NCBI GenBank assembly: GCA_032622095.1
Contig: CP136061.1
Location: forward strand, 265,330,077 to 265,394,076
Origin: Siphonodentalium dalli
Lineage: Eukaryota; Mollusca; Scaphopoda; Gadilida; Siphonodentaliidae
Length of the DNA stretch: 64,000 nucleotides
Direction: 5' to 3'
The translations under genes were made by a program, and so were the position numbers. The notes under the pieces are model-generated. The model was not told where the DNA came from and made no database searches. It saw nothing but the letters and a program-made list of their open reading frames with translations. This document shows, piece after piece, positions 1-12,644 of the stretch (position 1 is its first letter; every line of letters begins with the position of its first letter).

Positions 1-1719
1 TCCCAAAATATGTAGTAGATAGCGTTGTCACGAGTAAACCGATCCATCTGAAAATTCGAAAATGGCACTTTAGATTTTCGGTGGAATTTACCAAAAGTCT
101 CAACCCACCCCATCTTGCATTCTCCGTTGGGTAGGTTACTTTTAAAGTATAGCGGTCAAGATTTGGGGGGGGGTGGCTTGAATAGAATATCCAAATGTAC
201 CTGCTACGGCATTACCTTGCTCTTTAATTAGCCCGTTTGGATTTGGTGGGAATAATAGGTGCATTTTCCCGTTCCCCGTATAGCGGAAAGGGGTATATAT
301 AGTCACGCATTTCAATCAGTTTGGATATAAAGTTTAAATATACACAGTTATATGCCTATATATTTAATACTAATATATGTTCTTATAAATTAACAGCGCA
401 GTGCGTAGCCGAGTGGTGAGAGCGTCAAACCTTCAGTTTGTGTTTTATTGCGACGTGAGTTCGAATCCCGTCAAATTATCTACTATTTATTTTTTATTTT
501 TAACATGCTTTGGTGTATTTTAATCATCAGTTACGAATAATACCAAACTAAAGATAATGTAAAGATGCTTTTTATATTCGATAAATAACTAGAATATAAA
601 CGTCGATGTGTTATTGAATCGGATATAAAACAATAAACACGTGGGTCGGTTTTCGCATATATAACATGAAGCGCGCTTAATGAACGTTCGGTCCGAAGAA
701 TATAATGAGTGATTAACAACAACACTCAAAGAGTTTGAACGTAATCGAACAGAAAAGAGCGTTCTCTATAAGTAGATTCCTTTATGGTAGGGATAATGAG
801 CGGTTGTTTCACGATTGCTTTTTGACAATACTTAAATGACGGTGAACGAAACTATCAGTGGTGTTTTATTTTGCGAAAGTATAAAAGGAGTCATTTCCAA
901 TTCAGCAGACATATACTGACGGAAATAATTGAATGTCTATCAGCAGTATACTACGGTTTATAACAATATACAAATTGTTCTTACGAAAATGATGATGTTT
1001 GCATGTTTCTATGTGTTTATCGTTGTTATCGCAAATGGAATAATTGGCTATACGTCGTCATTACGTTAGTAGAAATATACACCGTACAACGAAGGTTTGT
1101 TTGATCAAATTAATGTAATGTTTGTATTTTGTTTGGTTGTATATGATATGCAATGCGTTGAAGATGCGAAAGAAAATACAAAAGTGAAATGCACGCACGC
1201 AGATAGCTCATGACACACTATACACGATAAAATGATAATTTACCACACACCATGGGGTACACAATTTACGAATAGGTGGGTTTATATTAAAATCCAAGTT
1301 ATTTGATTTATAACGGCTCCGATATGAACTCATACCAATTGTTGGAATTCGACGGGCGTTCTATCAGTTCTCTGGTAGAGGATTGAGACTGGCCCGCGGC
1401 AAGACGGGTGTATCGAATCGGAGGTAGGTTCCATCCCACGGGCGATGGGGTAGCCGGAGAGAGGGGAGTGACAATTTTTTGGCGTATATATAGATAATAT
1501 ATATTTTATATATAAGCGGAATTATTTTGAAGAGCTCTTTTCACTTGACTGAGAACAAAATAATGTTCTATGTCCAAAAGTTTTGGTTGAAATATTGGAG
1601 CCTTTTTCAAAAAGTGAAAACAAAATGAACGACTTTTCTGGGACAGGTCGATTTGGATCCGTTTTGGACTCTGGATTTCCCAAAAGTCATCTCCGTTTCG
1701 CGTGTAGCATAATATGAAT
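1..1719. repeat. Flank module F, copy 1
   Basis: Non-coding repeat module, cut by the window start. Much of its length recurs at about 7.6-10.2 kb and 17.5-19.8 kb in the same order: a GGTGGAATTT segment, a block ending GGAAAGGGGTATATA, a tRNA-like segment, a block with GAAAAGAGCGTTC, and a block ending just before array A. Short open frames are not preserved between copies except where the DNA itself is nearly identical, so no protein is called. Function unknown. Confidence 0.75.
401..471 (+). tRNA. tRNA-like Pol III unit, copy 1 (pseudo-tRNA or SINE head)
   Basis: Box A-like TAGCCGAGTGG lies at 406-416 and box B-like GAGTTCGAATC at 457-467, with a T-run that could stop Pol III at 490-495. 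The would-be anticodon arm is CAAAC / GTTTG around a loop of only five bases, so a canonical seven-base anticodon loop does not form and no amino acid can be assigned. It resembles the Ser/Leu class in its box A. It sits inside module F and is repeated with its flanks, which favours a tRNA-derived repeat over a working tRNA gene. Confidence 0.55.
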
Positions 1720-4700
1720 CTTCGGAGGAGATGTGTTATCAAGCACATGGGCCCAAATTGCAAACTTTGAGGGCCCGTAACTCTTGCATTTCTTCTCGGA
1801 TTTCAAAAATCCTTTCCGGTATGAGTTTGTTTTCGTTCGGGAAATACATAAACTTAAATATATGAATGTTAATCAAAATTTAATTTTTCAAAAAATTTGC
1901 CCCCCACCCCAGTGTCAAAATATATGTCCGACCCTGTCAAATTTTCCTTCTCTGACTAAACTGACAACGGTCAACACGACTATGAAAACCACATGCAGTT
2001 ATCTGGAATGATACAAGAGGACAACAGAGTACAATCAAATAGAGGTTTGCCAACTATGGGCGGTAACTCCTCAGGGAAAGCGCGGACACAAGTTCTGATG
2101 CCCGTGGGCAGTAGGGCATATCGAGATGTGCATACAGTCCAATTTTCGATGCTCTGCTCCTTATAATTTCCGAGATAATCAAATAACATTTTTTCAGATA
2201 AAGGGAGATAACTCATCGGGGAAAACGCGGACAATATTCGTTATGCGACGATGGCATACAACTCTTTGATCCCAAGATACGTACCAAGTTTTAGTGTGCT
2301 ACTCCTGGTACTTTTCGAGTAATAAGGGTTGCAAAAGTGTCCAGTATAATAATAATGAAAAATAATCGAAAAAGGGCCATAACTCTGTCAAAAGATATTG
2401 GACCAACATCCGGATACCATTATTTTTAGTAGACCTTAGATGCCTTCATTCGCTAGAGATTTCGCGGTCCTCCTCCCATTAGTTTCTGAGTATTTCCAAT
2501 TAAACAGAAAACGGCCGCAGTAGAAAAACAATATACTTCCTTGGTTACACCATGGAAGTATAATAATAGGGAAAATCATGAGTGGAAAGAATCGCAGTTT
2601 CGGGACGGAAAATATAAGTATTGTGAGTATATGTTGTCCTAACATGTGTAGGTTGATCTCAAGTGTTTGGACGTGACCCCACCCCTACCTCGAAATTGGG
2701 TGACGGGATTGGGAAAACATCAACCCTGGCACAAAATGCGAAGTTTGAGGGCCCGTAACTCCGTTAGTTTCCAACGGATTTAAAAATTGTTTTCAGTTTT
2801 GCGATCTGCCGCTGACCTAGATTGCACAACATAAATTTCATCTGATTCGAACCCGAATAACACTTTGGTTATTGGAAAGCATATGGGCCCAAATTCAAAA
2901 TTGGATGGCCAAAATCTCCGCCATTTTCACACGGATTTACGATCTGTTTTCAGCTTCGAGATCAACGTATATGGTAGATGTTACATTCCAAGTTTCATCT
3001 GATTCGGAGAAGAATAACAAAAATGGTACCACGGACTACCCCTCCCCTGACCCACAATACTGAACCGACACTGGCAAAAATTTGGTCCACCGCGTGCCCT
3101 CTTCAGTCCGTACGTATTTTCGTATCAGATGACATCCTATGTTCGATATCTTCGGAGGAGATGTGTTATCAAGCACATGGGTCCAAAATTGCAAAGTTTG
3201 AGGGTCCGCAATTATGTCAGTTTTCGATGGATTTTCGAAATTCTTTCAATTTCGAGATCGACTGATGTTGGAGATGTTATATTCCAAGTTTCATCTGATT
3301 CGGAGAAGAATTAAAAATTGGTACAACGGACCACCCCTCCCCAGACCCACAATAATGAACAGACACTGGAAAAATTTGGCCCACCGCGTGCTCTCTTCCG
3401 TCCGCACACGTTGGCGTATAAGATGATATCCTATGTTCGATACCTTCGGAGGAGATGTGTTATCAAGCACATGGGCCCAAATTGCAAACTTTGAGGGCCC
3501 GTAACTCTTGCATTTCTTCTCGGATTTCAAAAATCCTTTCCGGTATGAGTTTGTTTTCGTTCGGGAAATACATAAACTTAAATATATGAATGTCAATCAA
3601 AATTTTATTTTTCAAAAAATTTGCCCCCCACCCCAGTGTCAAAATATATGTCCGACCCTGTCAAATTTTCCTTCTCTGACTAAACTGACAACGGTCAACA
3701 CGACTATGAAAACCACATGCAGTTATCTGGAATGATACAAGAGGACAACAGAGTACAATCAAATAGAGGTTTGCCAACTATGGGCGGTAACTCCTCAGGG
3801 AAAGCGCGGACACAAGTTCTGATGCCCGTGGGCAGTAGGGCATATCGAGATGTGCATACAGTCCAATTTTCGATGCTCTGCTCCTTATAATTTCCGAGAT
3901 AATCAAATAACATTTTTTCAGATAAAGGGAGATAACTCCTCGGGGAAAACGCGGACAATATTCGTTATGCGACGATGGCATACAACTCTTTGATTCCAAG
4001 ATACGTACCAAGTTTTAGTGTGCTACTCCTGGTACTTTTCGAGTAATAAGGGTTGCAAAAGTGTCCAGTATAATAATAATGAAAAATAATCGAAAAAGGG
4101 CCATAACTCTGTCAAAAGATATTGGACCAACATCCGGATACCATTATTTTTAGTAGACCTTAGATGCCTTCATTCGCTAGAGATTTCGCGGTCCTCCTCC
4201 CATTAGTTTCTGAGTATTTCCAATTAAACAGAAAACGGCCGCAGTAGAAAAACAATATACTTCCTTGGTTACACCATGGAAGTATAATAATAGGGAAAAT
4301 CATGAGTGGAAAGAATCGCAGTTTCGGGACGGAAAATATAAGTATTGTGAGTATATGTTGTCCTAACATGTGTAGGTTGATCTCAAGTGTTTGGACGTGA
4401 CCCCACCCCTACCTCGAAATTGGGTGACGGGATTGGGAAAACATCAACCCTGGCACAAAATGCGAAGTTTGAGGGCCCGTAACTCCGTTAGTTTCCAACG
4501 GATTTAAAAATTGTTTTCAGTTTTGCGATCTGCCGCTGACCTAGATTGCACAACATAAATTTCATCTGATTCGAACCCGAATAACACTTTGGTTATTGGA
4601 AAGCATATGGGCCCAAATTCAAAATTGGATGGCCAAAATCTCCGCCATTTTCACACGGATTTACGATCTGTTTTCAGCTTCGAGATCAACGTATATGGTA

Positions 4701-6016
4701 GATGTTACATTCCAAGTTTCATCTGATTCGGAGAAGAATAACAAAAATGGTACCACGGACTACCCCTCCCCTGACCCACAATACTGAACCGACACTGGCA
4801 AAAATTTGGTCCACCGCGTGCCCTCTTCAGTCCGTACGTATTTTCGTATCAGATGACATCCTATGTTCGATATCTTCGGAGGAGATGTGTTATCAAGCAC
4901 ATGGGTCCAAAATTGCAAAGTTTGAGGGTCCGCAATTATGTCAGTTTTCGATGGATTTTCGAAATTCTTTCAATTTCGAGATCGACTGATGTTGGAGATG
5001 TTATATTCCAAGTTTCATCTGATTCGGAGAAGAATTAAAAATTGGTACAACGGACCACCCCTCCCCAGACCCACAATAATGAACAGACACTGGAAAAATT
5101 TGGCCCACCGCGTGCTCTCTTCCGTCCGCACACGTTGGCGTATAAGATGATATCCTATGTTCGATACCTTCGGAGGAGATGTGTTATCAAGCACATGGGC
5201 CCAAATTGCAAACTTTGAGGGCCCGTAACTCTTGCATTTCTTCTCGGATTTCAAAAATCCTTTCCGGTATGAGTTTGTTTTCGTTCGGGAAATACATAAA
5301 CTTAAATATATGAATGTCAATCAAAATTTTATTTTTCAAAAAATTTGCCCCCTACCCCAGTGTCAAAATATATGTCCGACCCTGTCAAATTTTCCTTCTC
5401 TGACTAAACTGACAACGGTCAACACGACTATGAAAACCACATGCAGTTATCTGGAATGATACAAGAGGACAACAGAGTACAATCAAATAGTGGTTTGCCA
5501 ACTATGGGCGGTAACTCCTCAGGGAAAGCGCGGACACAAGTTCTGATGCCCGTGGGCAGTAGGGCATATCGAGATGTGCATACAGTCCAATTTTCGATGC
5601 TCTGCTCCTTATAATTTCCGAGATAAGCAAATAACATTTTTTCAGATAAAGGGAGATAACTCCTCGGGGAAAACGCGGACAATATTCGTTATGCGACGAT
5701 GGCATACAACTCTTTGATCCCAAGATACGTACCAAGTTTTAGTGTGCTACTCCTGGTACTTTTCGAGTAATAAGGGTTGCAAAAGTGTCCAGTATAATAA
5801 TAATGAAAAATAATCGAAAAAGGGCCATAACTCTGTCAAAAGATATTGGACCAACATCCGGATACCATTATTTTTAGTAGACCTTAGATGCCTTCATTCG
5901 CTAGAGATTTCGCGGTCCTCCTCCCATTAGTTTCTGAGTATTTCCAATTAAACAGAAAACGGCCGCAGTAGAAAAACAATATACTTCCTTGGTTACACCA
6001 TGGAAGTATAATAATA
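1720..6016 (+). repeat. Tandem array A of the 1.7 kb unit, period 1724, about 2.5 copies
   Basis: Units run 1720-3443 and 3444-5167, with a partial unit 5168-6016. The two full units differ at only scattered bases. Each unit contains GGGAGATAACTC and GGGCCATAACTCT blocks, an AGTATAATAATAATG junction, a 31-base hairpin (2532-2562, 4256-4286, 5980-6010) and two ~296-bp subrepeats starting near GATTCGGAGAAGAAT. The third unit stops right after the hairpin, where module Z begins. No convincing coding sequence is present: the short frames repeat only because the DNA repeats. Confidence 0.92.
2532..2562. other. Conserved hairpin of the 1.7 kb family (first of 13 in the window)
   Basis: TATACTTCC pairs with GGAAGTATA (9 bp). 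After a T/T mismatch, TGGT pairs with ACCA around a TAC loop. The same 31-base structure occurs once per unit at 4256, 5980, 11044, 12821, 14594, 22422, 24151, 25880, 27609, 29338, 31067 and 32794. It is followed at once by ATAATA. A terminal or subterminal hairpin of a mobile element is a plausible role (inference). Confidence 0.85.
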
Positions 6017-7257
6017 GTGAAAAATAAAAAATTGAATAACAATATACTTCCATATTAAAATATGTAAGTATAATAAGGGAATCGCTCGGAATTGATTGGA
6101 ATGTCGATAGTATGGTTTATTGACATTTCTGTGTTCAGTTGGAAAGTTCTGGTGTGACCCCCACCCATGCCTCGAAATTTGATGACGCGGGTAGAAAAGT
6201 CGCCATATATCGGCCAATTTTCGAGATATCGAGCTAATATTTGCGCCATTGTGTTCGTATTTTATGCCCCTATAATATTTACTAGGGTTTTGGTGAGGTA
6301 TTGCGCCGATATTTTACTATGTAGGCCAATATGTATGTTTCTGGTTCATACTTTTTTGAATATCTCCGGACTCATTCGACATAATGCAGCAAATGAATAA
6401 TCGTTTAAAAGAGCTAAAAATTCCCCATCGAATGATACCAAACACGTCACGATTGGTTGAAGAAATATAAATTCATAGTGCTTTCCCTGTAAACTTGAAA
6501 AAAGGAAAGGGCCACCATTTCTACATTTGTCAACCGATTCACAAAATTCACGCACGATAATACTTAGTACATCCTACATATACTTCACAACCATTTTGGT
6601 TAAAATCGGCGACAAAAAAAAAATTGACATATTTTGCCCCTCCCTTAGCCCAGGAAAAATTGAGCGGACCTTTGTAAAAATGTCCTGGTTTGGTCTTCTG
6701 TCTATGTTTAAGACGCTCACATAGAGCAAATCCAGCTGTTGCGCTTCGTCTAGGAGAAGATCGGGACACAAGCACTTTCTACACATGGACTTTATTAGTA
6801 CATTTTTCGATGTGTTATAACTTGGTCATTTCTCACCCGATTTACAAAATTCTTTCACGAGTAGCATCAGTACATCGTATAGATACCCGACAGTAAAAAT
6901 GGTTGGAATCGGTGACAAGAAAAAAATTGACAAATTTTGCACCCCTCCCCGGGTCAACAAATTGTTTTCGGACCTTGGTGAAAATTTCCCCGATTCGTGC
7001 CCTTTCCTTAGTTAACACGATTACGAGAACCGAATTCAGCTGCTTGACTTCTTACAGGAGAAAATCTGCGCACAAACTTTTTCCAAAATTTTGGTTTAAG
7101 GGCCATAACTCTGGTAAGCAAGTTAGGGCACAAACCTAAATGCTCCATTACCATGCATCTTGGCATGGTGCATATACCTACCAAATTTCAATGCTTTAAC
7201 TTTTAAACTTTCTGAGATATAAGGGTTTCAAAATATATTAAGAATAATAAATAATAA
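6017..7257 (+). repeat. Module Z, single copy (~1.24 kb)
   Basis: Starts GTGAAAAATAAAAAATTG immediately after the array A hairpin and ends in (AAT)n at 7257. It is nearly identical to 14631-15876 and 15877-17117. A second TATACTTCC-type inverted repeat lies near its start (about 6048-6074, TATACTTCC with a GTAAGTATA partner). It contains two related segments with ATTTCTACATTTGTCAACCGATT and ATTTCTCACCCGATTTACAAAATTC, which suggests an old internal duplication. No coding sequence is supported. Confidence 0.85.
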
Positions 7258-7600
7258 CTAGAGGTCAGATTCCATGGAATCAGATATACTTCCATGGTAT
7301 TCCATCCCATCCCATCCCGTCCCGACCTGACCTTGGTCTTCAAAATGGTCAATCGAAGGTCAAATCGGGTAAAACATGCGGATTTCCACGAAATTTGATA
7401 CCTAGGGGTACTTTTGTCCGGGGAGTCTTTTGGGCGGGTCAAGTCGTGACCCCGACCTGACATTGACATTCGAAATGGTAAGTTCAAGGTCAAATCGAGT
7501 AAAACTATCGGATTTCGACGAAATTTTATACCTAGGAAAACTTTTGTCCGGGGAGTGTTTTGGACAGGTCAAATCGTGACAATAGGTTACTTTTACAGTA
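7258..7600 (+). repeat. Module W with 130-bp subrepeats, copy 1
   Basis: Begins CTAGAGGTCAGATTCC directly after (AAT)n and contains the palindrome GATTCCATGGAATC. It then carries two 130-bp subrepeats, each with a CGGATTTCNACGAAATTT core, CCTAGG, CTTTTGTCCGGGGAGT and GGTCAAATCGTGAC. It is repeated at 17118 and 20383. Confidence 0.85.
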
Positions 7601-8461
7601 GAGCGGACATACCTATATAGTATATCGGTGAGCATATTCATGCATTTGCCTTGCTTCTTGCTAAGTCCGTTTGAATTTGCGTCATGAAGAGAGGGTTTGA
7701 ATTTGAGTAATATATATCACCCGTCACAACGTTATACGCTACCAGGGTTAAACCGTTCAATATAAATTATTAAAAAGTGTACTAATCTTGCGTATATATA
7801 CTACTTATCACATCCACTCATCGAAAAGTTTTTATCTCAGTATATGATTTTCGGAGTAATTTTGCCCATTTGATCTTCGGTGGAATTTTCCAAATCTGAA
7901 CCCACCCGACACAAACACTCCCTTGAGCAGGTTGCGTTTATATTAGAGAGGTCAAATTTTAGAGTCATACCTACAGTATACCGGCTTATGTACCACCGCA
8001 TTAAACTCGCTCCTACATCGGCCCGTTTGGATTTGGGGCTAAAAATCGGCTAGTGATAGACTACAGAAGTATACATATTTATGATATATAGCGTTGTCAC
8101 GAGTAAACCGTTCCATCTGAAAATTAGAAAATTGCGCTCTAGATGCGCGTGAACACTAGCTATCAGATGTACTCGTCAAAAAAAATTATCTCGATGTTTG
8201 AATTTGAAGTATAGCGGTCAAGATTTGGGGGAGGGGCGTGAATAGAATATCCAAATGTACCTGCTACATTACCTTGCTCTTTAATTAGCCCTTTTGGATT
8301 TGGTGGGAAGAATAGGTGCATTTTCCTGTTCCCCGTATAGCGGAAAGGGGTATATATATATAGTCACGCATTTCAATCAGTTTGGATATACAGTTTAAAT
8401 ATACACAGTTATATGCCTATATATTTAATACTAATATATTTTCTTATAAATTAACAGCGCA

Positions 8462-8532
8462 GTGCGTAGCCCAGTGGTGAGAGCGTCAAACGTTCAGTTT
8501 GTGTTTTATTGCGACGTGAGTTCAAATCCCGT
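8462..8532 (+). tRNA. tRNA-like Pol III unit, copy 2
   Basis: Box A-like TAGCCCAGTGG at 8467-8477 and a weakened box B-like GAGTTCAAATC at 8518-8528, followed by a T-run. It belongs to a ~271-bp segment that is tandemly duplicated (next copy at 8733). The anticodon loop is non-canonical as in copy 1. Confidence 0.5.
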
Positions 8533-8732
8533 CAAATTATCTTTTTTTATTTTTTATTTTTAACATGTTTTGGTGTATTTTAATCATCAAATACGAATAA
8601 TACCAAACTAAAGATAATGTAAAGATGCTTTTTATATTCGATTTCAATCAATTTGAATATAAAGTTTAAATATACACAGTTATATGCCTATATATTTAAT
8701 ACTAATATATTTTCTTATAAATTAACAGCGCA

Positions 8733-8803
8733 GTGCGTAGCCCAGAGGTGAGAGCGTCAAACATTCAGTTTGTGTTTTATTGCGACGTGAGTTCGAATCC
8801 CGT
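8733..8803 (+). tRNA. tRNA-like Pol III unit, copy 3
   Basis: Second member of the tandem 271-bp pair. Box A-like TAGCCCAGAGG and box B-like GAGTTCGAATC are present, with a T-run after TTATC. Not a canonical tRNA. Confidence 0.5.
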
Positions 8804-10213
8804 CAAATTATCTTTTTGTATTTTTTATTTTTAACATGTTTTGGTGTATTTTAATCATCAAATACGAATAATACCAAACTAAAGATAATGTAAAATGTGT
8901 TATTGAATCGGATATAAAACAATAAACACGTGGGTCGGTTTTCGCATATATAACATGAAGCGCGCTTAATGAACGTTCGGTCCGAAGAATATAATGAGTG
9001 ATTAACAACAACACACAAATAGTTTGAACGTAATCGAACAGAAAAGAGCGTTCTCTATAAGTAGATTCCTTTATGGTAGGAATAATGAGCGGTTGTTTCA
9101 CGTTTGCTTTTTTGACAAGACTTAAATGACGGAGTACGAAACTATCAGTGGTGTTTTAGTTTGCGAAAGTATAAAAGGAGTCATTTCCAATTCGGCAGAC
9201 ATATACTCACGGAAAGAATTGAATGTCTATCAGCAGTATACTACGGTTTATAACAATATACAAATTGATCTTACGAAACTGATGATGTTTGCATGTTTCT
9301 ATGTGTTTATCGTTGTTATCGCAAACGGAATAATTGGCTATACGTCGTCATTACGTTAGTAGAAATATACACCGTATAACGAAGGCTTGTTTGACCAAAT
9401 TAATGTAATGTTTGTATTTTGTTTGGTTGTATATGATATGCAATGCGTTGAAGATGCGAAAGAAAATACAAAAGTGAAATGCACGCACGCAGATAGCTCA
9501 TGACACACTCTACACGATAAAATGATAATTTACCACACACCATGGGCTACACAATTTACGAATAGGTGGGTTTATATTAAAATTCAAGTTATTTGCTTTA
9601 TAACGGCTCCGATATAAACTCATACCAATATACCACTCTGGAAATGATTGTTGGAATTCGACGGGCGTTCTATCAGTTCTATGGTAGACGATTGAGACTG
9701 GTCCGCGGCAAGACGGGTGTATTCGAATCGGAGGTAGGTTCCATCCCACGGGGGATGGGGTAGCCGGAGGAAGGAGAGAGGGGAGTGACAAATTTTTGGC
9801 GTATATATAGATAATATATATTATATATATAAGCGGAATTATTTTGAAGAGCTCTTTTCACTTGAGTGAGAAAAAAATAATGTTCTAAGTCCAAAAGTTT
9901 TGGTTGAAATATTGGAGCCTTTTTCAAAAAGTGAAAACAAAATGAACGACTTTTCTGGGACAGGTCGATTTGGATCCGTTTTGGACTCTGGATTTCCCAA
10001 AAGTTATCTCCGTTTCGCGTGTAGCATAATATGACTTTTATGAATAAGTAACGGATAGTTTGGGGAATGAGATGTGAGCTTGTACAACATTCGTTCATAG
10101 TTCGCGAATTACATTTGGATAGACATATTTATGTTATATCCCAAGTTTCATATGATTCGGAGAAGAATTAAAAATTGGTACCGCAGACCACCCCTCCCCT
10201 GACCCACAATACT

Positions 10214-10819
10214 GGACCGACACTTGCAAACTTTGAGGGCCCGTAACTCTTGCATTTCTTCTCGGATTACAAAAATCCTTTCCGGTATGGGTTTGTTTTC
10301 GTTCATGGAATCTACATACTTAAATAGATGAATGTCAATAAAAAAAAAAAATTGCGAAAATTTTGCCCCCACCCCAGTGTAAAAATATATGGCCAACCCT
10401 GTCAAATTTTCTTCTTCGGACTAAGCTGACAACGGTCAACACGACTACAAAAACCAAATACAGTTATCTGGAATGATACGGGAGGACAACAGAGTAAAAT
10501 AAAATAGAGGTTTGCCAACTATGGGCGGTAACTCTTCAGGGAAAGCGCGGACACAAGTTTTTATGCCCGTGGGCAGTAGTGCATATCGAGATGTGCATAC
10601 GGTCTAATTTTCGATGCTCTGCTTCTTATAATTTCCGAGATAATAAAATGACATTTTTTCAAATAAAGGGAGATAACTCCTCGGTGAAAGCGCGGACAAA
10701 ATCGTTATGGGCCATAGGCATAGAACTCATGTACCCCAACCTACTTACCAAGTTTTAGTGTCCTACTTCTTGTACTTTTCGAGTAATAGTGATTACAAAA
10801 GTGTCAAGTATAATAATAA

Positions 10820-10867
<48 letters not shown>

Positions 10868-12593
10868 TGAAAAATAATCGCAAAAGGGCCATAACTCCAC
10901 CAAGAAACATTGGGCGGAAATCCGGATACCATTATATCTAGTAAACCTTCGATTCCTACATTCGCTAGAGATTTCGCGTTCCTACTGCAATCAGTTTCTG
11001 AGTATTTCGAAATAAACGGAAAACGACCTCAGTAGAAAAACAATATACTTCCTTGGTTACACCATGGAAGTATAATAATAGGCCAAATCATGAGCTCAAT
11101 AAATCGCAGTTAAGGGACGGAAAATATGAAGTAGGATGATTATATCTTTCCCTTAACATGTGTGAGTTGATCTCAAGTGTTTGGAAGTGACCCCACCCCT
11201 GCCTCGAAATTGGGTGACGGGATTGGGAAATAGTCAAACCCGGCCCAAAATGCGAATTTTGAGAGCCCGTAACTCCGTTATTTTCCAATGGATTTTAAAA
11301 TTGTTTTGAGTATTGTGATCAGCTAGTTACATTGATTATTTTTTTTATAAATTTTGTCTCATTCAGAGACGAATAACATTTTGTTTATTAGAAAGAATAC
11401 GGGCCCACATTCAAAGTTTGAGGGCCCAAATCTCCGCCATTTTTTAACGGATTTACGATCTGTTTTCAGTTTTATGATCAACGTATAAGGTAGATGTTAT
11501 ATACCAAGTTTCATATGATTCGGAGACGAACTAAATTTTGGTACCTCGGACCACCCCTCCCCTGACCCACAACACTGAACCGACACTTGCAAAATTTGGC
11601 ACATCGCGTGCTCTCTTCAGACCGCGCGCGCTGCGATATCAGATGACATCCTAAGTTTGAGATCTTCGGAGGAGATGAGGTCACAGGCACATGGGCCCAA
11701 ATTTGCATTGTTTGAAGGACCGCAACTCCGTCATTTTTCAATGGATTTTCGAAATTGTTTCAGTTTCTAGATCGGTTGGCGGTGTAGATGTTACACTCCA
11801 AGTTTCATCTGATTCGGAGAAGAATAAAAAATTGGTACCCCGGACCGCCCCTCCCCTGATCCACAACACTTAACCGACACTGGCAAAATTTGGCACATCG
11901 CGTGCTCTCTTCGGACCGCACGCACTGGAATATCAGATGACATCCTAAGTTCGATATCTTCGGAGGAGATGTGAGCACAAGCACATGGGACCGACACTTG
12001 CAAACTTTGAGGGCCCGTAACTCTTGCATTTCTTCTCGGATTACAAAAATCCTTTCCGGTATGGGTTTGTTTTCGTTCATGGAATCTACATACTTAAATA
12101 GATGAATGTCAATAAAAAAAAAAAATTGCGAAAATTTTGCCCCCACCCCAGTGTAAAAATATATGGCCAACCCTGTCAAATTTTCTTCTTCGGACTAAGC
12201 TGACAACGGTCAACACGACTACAAAAACCAAATACAGTTATCTGGAATGATACGGGAGGACAACAGAGTAAAATAAAATAGAGGTTTGCCAACTATGGGC
12301 GGTAACTCTTCAGGGAAAGCGCGGACACAAGTTTTTATGCCCGTGGGCAGTAGTGCATATCGAGATGTGCATACGGTCTAATTTTCGATGCTCTGCTTCT
12401 TATAATTTCCGAGATAATAAAATGACATTTTTTCAAATAAAGGGAGATAACTCCTCGGTGAAAGCGCGGACAAAATCGTTATGGGCCATAGGCATAGAAC
12501 TCATGTACCCCAACCTACTTACCAAGTTTTAGTGTCCTACTTCTTGTACTTTTCGAGTAATAGTGATTACAAAAGTGTCAAGTATAATAATAA

Positions 12594-12644
<51 letters not shown>

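Larger units (their letters stand above)
7601..10213 (+). repeat. Flank module F, copy 2
   Basis: This copy matches most of module F at the window start but carries two tandem tRNA-like segments instead of one. It ends where array B begins. The composite Z-W-F (6017-10213) is repeated as a block about 9.86 kb downstream, apart from a deletion of ~340 bp near 18.8 kb in the later copy. Confidence 0.75.

Noticed and set aside
401-471. Functional tRNA-Ser/Leu or tRNA with UCA anticodon
   Set aside because: The anticodon stem can pair only around a five-base loop, acceptor pairing is poor, and the unit is part of a repeat.
1784-2011. Recurring small open frames in the 1.7 kb arrays (60-124 codons, for example the frame in array C reading ...IISEIIRSRASKIGPYVHLG...)
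   Set aside because: They recur only because the DNA recurs. They run on both strands over the same bases, lack start context and known domains, and frame-breaking indels occur between arrays.
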